DNA of 64,000 nt from Pseudomonas inefficax (GTDB lineage Bacteria; Pseudomonadota; Gammaproteobacteria; Pseudomonadales; Pseudomonadaceae): NCBI RefSeq assembly GCF_900277125.1, contig NZ_OPYN01000001.1, positions 186,001 through 250,000 on the forward strand, given 5' to 3'. Shown one piece after another: positions 57,795-64,000 of this stretch. The notes under the pieces were generated by a model that ran no database searches, was not told the origin of the DNA, and saw only the letters and a list, made by a program, of their open reading frames with translations. The position numbers and the translations under genes were made by a program. Each line of letters starts with the position of its first letter. Within the stretch, counting starts at the first letter, position 1.

Positions 57795-58001
57795 AAGGTC
57801 AGGCAGTCACTGTGCGTTCGGTTGAAAACTGAGCACACATAATAAAGGGAAACGGGGATTTCAGCACCTGCGAAAGCTCGTCTAGGGTTTTCAGGGCCAG
57901 CTTATAGCCCATTCGATGGACAGGTTGTCAAAGCGTTATCAACAAAGTTATCCACAGTTTGTGCCACGTTGCTGGCCCCGTTTCGATCAAGGATGATCCC
58001 C

Positions 58002-59099
58002 ATGCAAACCTACCATTCGTCGCCTCTTCCACCTGCCGAACTGGAGGCGAGATTACGTCTGCACCGGCTGCCGGAGACAGGATTGCGTCGCTTTAACACC
58101 TTGCTGGAGGCCTTTGGCAGTGCCTCGTCGGCGCTGTGTGCTCCGGCCGGCGCCTGGCGCGCATTGGGCATACCACAGGCCACCATAGATGCCCGGCGCA
58201 GTGCCGAAGTACGTGAGGGTGCATTGGCCGCAATGGCCTGGCTAGAGCGCCCAGGCCAGCATTTACTGATGTGGGACAGCCCTGGCTACCCGCCACTATT
58301 GGCGGAAATCGACGATGCCCCTCCGCTGCTTTTCGTAGCAGGCGACCCCGCCTTGCTCGAGCGCCCACAACTGGCAATTGTGGGCAGCAGGCGTGCTTCA
58401 CCCCCGGCGCTCGATACCGCTGCGGCATTTTCCCGCTACCTGGCGCAGGCCGGTTTCACCATTACCAGCGGCTTGGCCGTGGGCATCGACGGTGCCGCTC
58501 ATCGGGCCGCATTGCAGGCTGGTGGGGGCACGATTGGCGTGCTCGGTACGGGGTTGCAAAAACTTTATCCACAGCGCCACAAGTCGCTTGCGCAAGCGAT
58601 GATCGACAATGGAAGCGCGCTGGTTTCCGAGTACCCGCTGGATGCCGGGCCGCTGCCTGGCAACTTCCCGCGGCGTAATCGCATCATCAGTGGCCTGTCG
58701 CTCGGCGTGCTGGTGGTCGAGGCCAGCCTGGCCAGTGGTTCGCTGATCACTGCCCGTCTGGCGGCCGAGCAAGGCCGCGAGGTGTATGCCATACCGGGCT
58801 CTATTCACCACCCTGGAGCCAAGGGCTGCCACCAGTTGATACGTGACGGCGCGCTGCTGGTGGAGAGCGTGGAGCAGATATTGGAAAGCCTGCAGGGCTG
58901 GCAGAACCTGCCACCTGCGGTTGTGGACAAATTCGACCATCCTCTGCTCGCCTTGCTGCATGCTGCGCCACAAACCAGCGAAAGCCTGGCCTACTGCAGC
59001 GAGCTGCCCTTGGCCGAGGTGCTGGCGCAACTGACCGAATTGGAGCTGGAAGGCCGGGTCAGCAACGAAGCCGGGCGTTGGTTTGCCCGCGCGGGCTAA
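58002..59099 (+). CDS. dprA: DNA-processing protein DprA
   Basis: This 365-residue protein has an N-terminal helical SAM-like part and then a Rossmann-like DNA-binding core with QLAIVGSRRASPPALDTAAA, GFTITSGLAVGIDGAAHRAA, NFPRRNRIISGLSLGVLVVE and ASGSLITARLAAEQGREVYA. A C-terminal winged-helix-like segment follows. It binds single-stranded DNA and RecA in transformation. I use the ATG at 58002 (AAGGA 7 bases upstream). It lies 207 bases from def and is divergent from it. Confidence 0.93.
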   Translation: MQTYHSSPLPPAELEARLRLHRLPETGLRRFNTLLEAFGSASSALCAPAGAWRALGIPQATIDARRSAEVREGALAAMAWLERPGQHLLMWDSPGYPPLLAEIDDAPPLLFVAGDPALLERPQLAIVGSRRASPPALDTAAAFSRYLAQAGFTITSGLAVGIDGAAHRAALQAGGGTIGVLGTGLQKLYPQRHKSLAQAMIDNGSALVSEYPLDAGPLPGNFPRRNRIISGLSLGVLVVEASLASGSLITARLAAEQGREVYAIPGSIHHPGAKGCHQLIRDGALLVESVEQILESLQGWQNLPPAVVDKFDHPLLALLHAAPQTSESLAYCSELPLAEVLAQLTELELEGRVSNEAGRWFARAG

Positions 59100-59141
59100 G
59101 TACACTGCTCACAAGCAAGGGTTATAGGCGGAGTGACAGAA

Positions 59142-59699
59142 ATGGTGAGCAGTTTTCGTGTGCAACAAGCCGCACGTGAGATCCGGGCGGGCGCGGTGAT
59201 CGCCTACCCGACGGAAGCGGTCTGGGGCCTGGGCTGTGACCCGTGGAACGAGGACGCGGTGTATCGCCTGCTGGCGCTTAAGTCGCGGCCTGTGGATAAA
59301 GGGCTGATTCTGGTTGCCGACAACATCCGCCAGTTCGACTTTTTGTTCGAGGATTTTCCCGAAGACTGGATCGACCGCATGGGTAGCACCTGGCCGGGGC
59401 CGAACACCTGGCTGGTGCCACACCAGGACCTGTTGCCCGAGTGGGTGACCGGGGAGCATGACACCGTGGCGCTGCGGGTCAGTGACCACCCGGTGGTGCG
59501 TGAGCTGTGCGCGTTGGTCGGGCCGTTGATTTCCACCTCGTGCAACCCGGGCGGGCGCCCGGCGGCGAAGACCCGGTTGCGGGTGGAGCAGTACTTCCAT
59601 GGGCAGCTGGATCTGGTGTTGGGTGGAGCGTTGGGCGGGCGGAAGAACCCGAGTGTGATTCGCAACCTGGCCACAGGCGAAGTCGTTCGCCCGGGCTGA
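59142..59699 (+). CDS. tsaC: Threonylcarbamoyl-AMP synthase (YrdC/Sua5 family)
   Basis: This 185-residue enzyme shows [20 protein letters not shown] and [19 protein letters not shown] at the N-terminus, with [20 protein letters not shown] near the end, all YrdC motifs. It makes the threonylcarbamoyl group for the t6A modification of tRNA. The start ATG has GGAG eight bases upstream, and dprA ends 42 bases before. Confidence 0.95.
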   Translation: MVSSFRVQQAAREIRAGAVIAYPTEAVWGLGCDPWNEDAVYRLLALKSRPVDKGLILVADNIRQFDFLFEDFPEDWIDRMGSTWPGPNTWLVPHQDLLPEWVTGEHDTVALRVSDHPVVRELCALVGPLISTSCNPGGRPAAKTRLRVEQYFHGQLDLVLGGALGGRKNPSVIRNLATGEVVRPG

Positions 59700-59727
59700 T
59701 ACATATCCACAGGCCTGGCCGCGACCT

Positions 59728-60055
59728 CCTGTGGGAGCGGGCGAGCCCGCGAAGAATCCAACGCGGTGCCTGGCACGGGCTTCGCCCGTGTTCGCGGGCA
59801 TGCCCGCTCCCACAGGGATAGCGCCGTATTCAAAGCCGATGCAGTACCTGTGGGAGCGGGCGCGCCCGCGAACACCGGCGGAGCCGGTGCCAAACACCGC
59901 AGTGCCTACTTTGCGGGTAAACCCGCTCCCACAGGGATAGCGCTGTATTCAAGGTTGGTGCAGTACCTGTGGGAGCGGGCGCGCCCGCGAACACCGGCGT
60001 AGCCGGTGCCATGCACCGCGGTGCTTGCTTCGCGGGCATGCCCGCTCCCACAGGG
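59728..60055. repeat. Three tandem REP pairs with 119-bp period
   Basis: Three similar units begin at 59728, 59847 and 59966. Each starts CCTGTGGGAGCGGGCG and ends CCCGCTCCCACAGGG, an inverted REP pair with a short centre that contains smaller palindromes (CGGGCTTCGCCCG; CCGGCGGAGCCGG; CCGGCGTAGCCGG). The linkers (AGTACCTGTGGGAG, GTATTCAA) are also shared, so this is a tandem expansion. It lies between tsaC and qor. Confidence 0.93.
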
Positions 60056-60098
60056 ATGGCACTGCACTTAAGATCGGTGTAGTACCTGGGGTGTGAAC

Positions 60099-61076
60099 TC
60101 AAGGAAGAAGAATTGTGGAGCCCACAGTCCGCCGAGCCGACAGCTCCGCCTGTGCCTTGGCCGCCTCACTCAGTGGATACCGCTGTTGGATATCCACAAC
60201 CAGCTTGCCGCTACCAATCATCGCAAACAGGTCATCGGCCATGGCCTGGGTATTCTCGGCATTGTTGGCATAGGTCGCCAACGTCGGCCGGGTCACATAG
60301 AGCGAGCCCTTCTGCGCCAGAATCCCCAGGTTCACCCCGCTCACTGCCCCCGAGGCATTACCAAAGCTCACCATCAACCCACGCGGCTGCAGGCAGTCCA
60401 GCGAGGTCAGCCAGGTATCGGCACCCACACCGTCATATACCACCGGGCATTTCTTGCCGTCGGTCAGCTCCAGCACCCGCTTGGCCACGTCTTCACGGCT
60501 GTAATCGATGGTCGCCCACGCCCCCAGCGCCTTGGCCCGCTCGGCCTTTTCGGCAGAGCTCACAGTACCGATCAGCTTGGCGCCCAGCGCCTTCGCCCAC
60601 TGGCACGCCAACGAACCCACGCCTCCAGCCGCTGCATGGAACAGAATCACATCACCCGACTTCACCTGGTAGGTCTGCTTCAGCAGGTACTGCACGGTCA
60701 AACCCTTGAGCATCACCGCCGCCGCCTGTTCGAAGCTGATGTTGTCGGGCAGCTTCACCAGGTTGGCTTCCGGCAGCGTATGCACCTCGCTATACGCGCC
60801 CAGCGGGCCGCCGGCATGAGCTACGCGGTCTCCAACCTTCAGCCGCGTCACGCCTTCGCCGACCGCCTCGACCACGCCCGCCGCTTCGGTACCCAGGCCC
60901 GAAGGCAGGGATGGCGGCGCATACAGCCCGCTGCGGAAGTAGGTATCGATGAAGTTCAGGCCGATCGCATGGTTACGCACACGCACCTGCTGTGGCCCTG
61001 GCGGAGCGGGTTCGAATTCCACCAATTGCAACACTTCCGGGCCGCCATGCTGGCTGAACTGGATACGCTTGGCCAT
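60099..61076 (-). CDS. qor: Quinone oxidoreductase (zeta-crystallin-like MDR protein)
   Basis: This 325-residue protein starts MAKRIQFSQHGGPEVLQLVE. It has the MDR core with NFIDTYFRSGLYAPPSLPSG, the NADPH fold VILFHAAAGGVGSLACQWAK and GAKLIGTVSSAEKAERAKAL, and no structural zinc cysteines. It reduces quinones with NADPH. The ATG at 61076 has GGAGTGCGAG upstream; the frame is open 22 codons further up. It is convergent with tsaC across the REP array. Confidence 0.93.
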   Translation of the reverse strand: MAKRIQFSQHGGPEVLQLVEFEPAPPGPQQVRVRNHAIGLNFIDTYFRSGLYAPPSLPSGLGTEAAGVVEAVGEGVTRLKVGDRVAHAGGPLGAYSEVHTLPEANLVKLPDNISFEQAAAVMLKGLTVQYLLKQTYQVKSGDVILFHAAAGGVGSLACQWAKALGAKLIGTVSSAEKAERAKALGAWATIDYSREDVAKRVLELTDGKKCPVVYDGVGADTWLTSLDCLQPRGLMVSFGNASGAVSGVNLGILAQKGSLYVTRPTLATYANNAENTQAMADDLFAMIGSGKLVVDIQQRYPLSEAAKAQAELSARRTVGSTILLP

Positions 61077-61329
61077 CTCGCACTCCTGTAGTCGGGATCG
61101 GGAAAGGCCTTCTATCGGACGCCTTTGCCGCAATGCCGTCAACTCCTGCAGCAGGACAGAGCGTGATTAACTCAAACAAAACTGTTCTGCGAGCAACAGC
61201 GGGTGCATGAATCACGGCTCACAAGCCTGAAGCAACGCGTTCGTTCTGAAGTCAACTAGTAACTCTGCAAGTGGCGTGGTGAGTGGGTTTTTTCCATCAT
61301 GAATCGGTAAATAACCCAAGAGGTGCATT

Positions 61330-61593
61330 ATGGAATATACAATTATTTTCATCCATGCAGATAATACGGGCGAGTGGATGAAGTTCTCTTTAGAAGATAG
61401 CAGAGCGGTATTCTCGGCTATGCGGGAAGGAGACAGTTTTAACCTCAGCCCCGCCAAGTACGGTCGTGTTGTAGCGAAAGCTTGCTTTTACAAGAATCCA
61501 GAGGGCGTCGCCGAAGCTATTATGGCCGTTAGAGAGGTAGAAACAGACAAGGGTTTGATAGATTATGCTTCATACAAGTCAGGATTAAATTGA
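61330..61593 (+). CDS. Small AT-rich hypothetical protein
   Basis: This encodes 87 residues from the ATG at 61330, with AAGAGGTG upstream. The sequence MEYTIIFIHADNTGEWMKFS has a beta-rich start and continues ALREGDSF-like (SAMREGDSFNLSPAKYGRVV), ending YASYKSGLN. Base composition is much lower in GC than qor and hemF on either side. No family is recognised. It is an insertion into a conserved gene pair and may be recent cargo. Confidence 0.55.
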   Translation: MEYTIIFIHADNTGEWMKFSLEDSRAVFSAMREGDSFNLSPAKYGRVVAKACFYKNPEGVAEAIMAVREVETDKGLIDYASYKSGLN

Positions 61594-61726
61594 TGCTTGC
61601 TTAGCTGCTGGCCTTTTGAAATACATCCACTTAATTGTTCATTCAATGGCGTTGTGGGTTCAGTCCGCTGGCTGATCAAATAAATGTACGCTTATTTGGT
61701 TGGCCGGCCCTCGTCATGTTGCTTGA

Positions 61727-62716
<990 letters not shown>

Positions 62717-62741
62717 TTCTGTGGATAACCAAGGAGCCGTC

Positions 62742-63566
62742 ATGGACCAGTACGTTGTTTTTGGTAACCCCATCGGCCACAGCAAATCGCCGTTGATTCA
62801 TCGCCTGTTTGCCGAGCAGACCGGCCAGGACCTGGAGTACAGGACGCTGCTGGCGCCACTGGACGAATTCAGCGACTGCGCGCGCGGTTTCTTCAAGCAA
62901 GGTAGCGGCGGCAACGTTACCGTGCCGTTCAAGGAAGAGGCCTACCGCCTGTGCGACAGCCTGACCCCGCGTGCCCAGCGCGCTGGCGCAGTGAACACGC
63001 TGAGCAAGCTGGCCGATGGCAGCCTGCAGGGCGACAACACCGATGGCACTGGCCTGGTGCGCGACCTGACGGTGAATGCCGGGGTGGAGCTTGCGGGCAA
63101 GCGCATTCTGATCCTGGGGGCCGGTGGTGCGGTGCGTGGTGTGCTGGAACCGATCCTGGCGCACAAGCCGCAGTCGCTGGTGATTGCCAACCGTACCGTG
63201 GAAAAGGCCGAGCAGTTGGCGCGTGAGTTCGATGAACTGGGGCCGGTGGTAGCCAGCGGGTTTGCCTGGTTGCAGGAGCCGGTGGATGTGATCATCAATG
63301 CCACCTCGGCGAGCCTGGCCGGAGAGTTGCCGCCGATTGCCGACAGCCTGGTCGAAGCGGGGCGCACGGTTTGCTATGACATGATGTATGGCAAGGAGCC
63401 TACGCCGTTTTGCCAGTGGGCTGAGAAGCTGGGTGCGGTGAAGGTGCTGGATGGCTTGGGGATGCTGGCTGAGCAGGCGGCTGAGGCGTTCTTTATCTGG
63501 CGTGGGGTGCGGCCGGATACGGCGCCGGTGTTGGCTGAGTTGCGCCGGCAGCTGGCTCGGGGCTGA
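62742..63566 (+). CDS. aroE: Shikimate dehydrogenase
   Basis: This 274-residue enzyme shows [20 protein letters not shown] (substrate Ser/Lys motif), [20 protein letters not shown] and the NADP fold [20 protein letters not shown], with [10 protein letters not shown]. It reduces 3-dehydroshikimate in the chorismate pathway. The ATG at 62742 has AAGGAG upstream. Confidence 0.96.
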   Translation: MDQYVVFGNPIGHSKSPLIHRLFAEQTGQDLEYRTLLAPLDEFSDCARGFFKQGSGGNVTVPFKEEAYRLCDSLTPRAQRAGAVNTLSKLADGSLQGDNTDGTGLVRDLTVNAGVELAGKRILILGAGGAVRGVLEPILAHKPQSLVIANRTVEKAEQLAREFDELGPVVASGFAWLQEPVDVIINATSASLAGELPPIADSLVEAGRTVCYDMMYGKEPTPFCQWAEKLGAVKVLDGLGMLAEQAAEAFFIWRGVRPDTAPVLAELRRQLARG

Positions 63567-63574
63567 GATTGTCG

Positions 63575-63691
63575 GGGCCGCTTTGCGGCCCATCGCGACA
63601 CAAGGCCGCTCCTACAGGGGACCGCGTCAGCAGGCATTGTGCGGTCGGTGTAGGAGCGGCCTTGCGTCGCGATGGGCTGCGCAGCAGCCCC
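63575..63691. repeat. REP-like inverted pair, second family
   Basis: GGGGCCGCTTTGCGGCCC, ATCGCGACACAAGGCCGCTC and the reverse arm (GTAGGAGCGGCCTTGCGTCG) are the same family as 46942-47059 in the opposite arrangement. It lies between aroE and the reverse SulP gene. Confidence 0.8.
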
Positions 63692-63709
63692 AAAAATCTC
63701 AGCCCAATA

Positions 63710-64000
63710 TCACTCTTCAAACCGGATCGGGCACAACTCCACCCCTTCCAGCTTCTGCAATTCCTCGATCACCTGCGGCCTGGCCCGGTGCAGGGTCAGG
63801 CTCCCTCCCGCCCGCCGCAACCGACGCGCCTCGCGGTGCAACATATCCACCCCCGAGTAATCGATAAAATTCACCTGCCGCGCATCGATCACCACATGCG
63901 GCCCTTGGCAGCGCTGCAAGCGCACCTGCAGGTAATGCGCCGCGCCAAAGAAGATCGACCCGCCCACCCGCAGCACATCCGCCTCCCCTTCACGGCTCTG
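63710..64000 (-). CDS. SulP-family transporter, C-terminal STAS domain (runs off the right edge)
   Basis: The reverse frame is open from the right edge to the stop at 63710, 96 codons. It contains LRVGGSIFFGAAHYLQVRLQ, then VVIDARQVNFIDYSGVDMLH and ARRLRRAGGSLTLHRARPQV, which is the STAS domain that ends SulP sulfate/anion transporters. The membrane domain lies outside the window. In P. putida a sulfate transporter gene follows aroE, which agrees. Confidence 0.8.
   Translation of the reverse strand, partial: QSREGEADVLRVGGSIFFGAAHYLQVRLQRCQGPHVVIDARQVNFIDYSGVDMLHREARRLRRAGGSLTLHRARPQVIEELQKLEGVELCPIRFEE

Noticed and set aside
59507..60002. Open frames such as 59731-59940 and 59766-60002
   Set aside because: They are translations of the REP array and have no independent coding evidence.

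Overview
The window reads as Pseudomonas putida-group chromosome. From about 37.3 kb to the right end the gene order is plsC, gmhB, glyS, glyQ, tag, lpxL, a TPR gene, trkA, rsmB, fmt, def, dprA, tsaC, qor, hemF, aroE. This block lies near the replication origin in Pseudomonas. It is GC-rich and carries the REP palindromes typical of P. putida (GTGGGAGCGGG... and GTAGGAGCGGCC... families). No rRNA, tRNA, CRISPR array or intact insertion sequence was recognised.

Region 1 (1-6.3 kb) is accessory DNA. It holds the 5' part of a copper-type P-type ATPase gene, a frameshifted DUF2933 relic upstream of it, a LuxR-family gene fragment, and a STAS/histidine-kinase-like ATPase gene followed by a STAS-like DUF4325 gene. 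Several unrecognised genes follow, with a 60-bp near-perfect palindrome between them. Two adjacent small genes there are paralogues of each other.

Region 2 (6.1-33.4 kb) is a metal-resistance and envelope-remodelling island. Efflux genes are czcD (CDF), a P1B-type ATPase with an SPC motif, and czcCBA (RND). Control genes are czcRS plus a second, orphan CzcR-like regulator. Envelope genes are an EptA-type phosphoethanolamine transferase, a GtrA / GT2 / GT39 lipid-glycosylation operon, an OprO/P-like porin and an OprD-family porin. Small exported proteins include two DUF2790 paralogues. Eight sites with a TTACAAWT core lie upstream of these units and probably bind the CzcR-type regulators. A different, longer element (29 of 38 bases identical, ungapped) lies upstream of both eptA and the gtr operon.

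Region 3 (33.5-37.3 kb) holds poorly recognised genes. Among them are an AT-rich membrane protein, a 488-residue protein with a possible degenerate PD-(D/E)XK nuclease core next to a small acidic protein, and coding-like frames that lack start codons.

Region 4 (37.3-64 kb) is core chromosome. It starts with an RcnB-like gene. Next comes a sulfane-sulfur module: a FisR-like sigma-54 activator with three spaced cysteines, divergent from a persulfide dioxygenase, a sulfide:quinone oxidoreductase and a TauE/SafE exporter. Then follow a LysR gene, a GMC oxidoreductase and an MHS-type transporter with a large inserted loop, and finally the conserved housekeeping block. One small AT-rich gene is inserted between qor and hemF. 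A SulP-type STAS domain runs off the right edge.

The genes suggest a joined response to divalent metals: export from the cytoplasm (CzcD, P-ATPase), export across the envelope (CzcCBA), altered outer-membrane permeability (porins) and altered lipid A charge (EptA and the glycosyltransferases). Functions rest on motif reading and family memory only; no searches were run.
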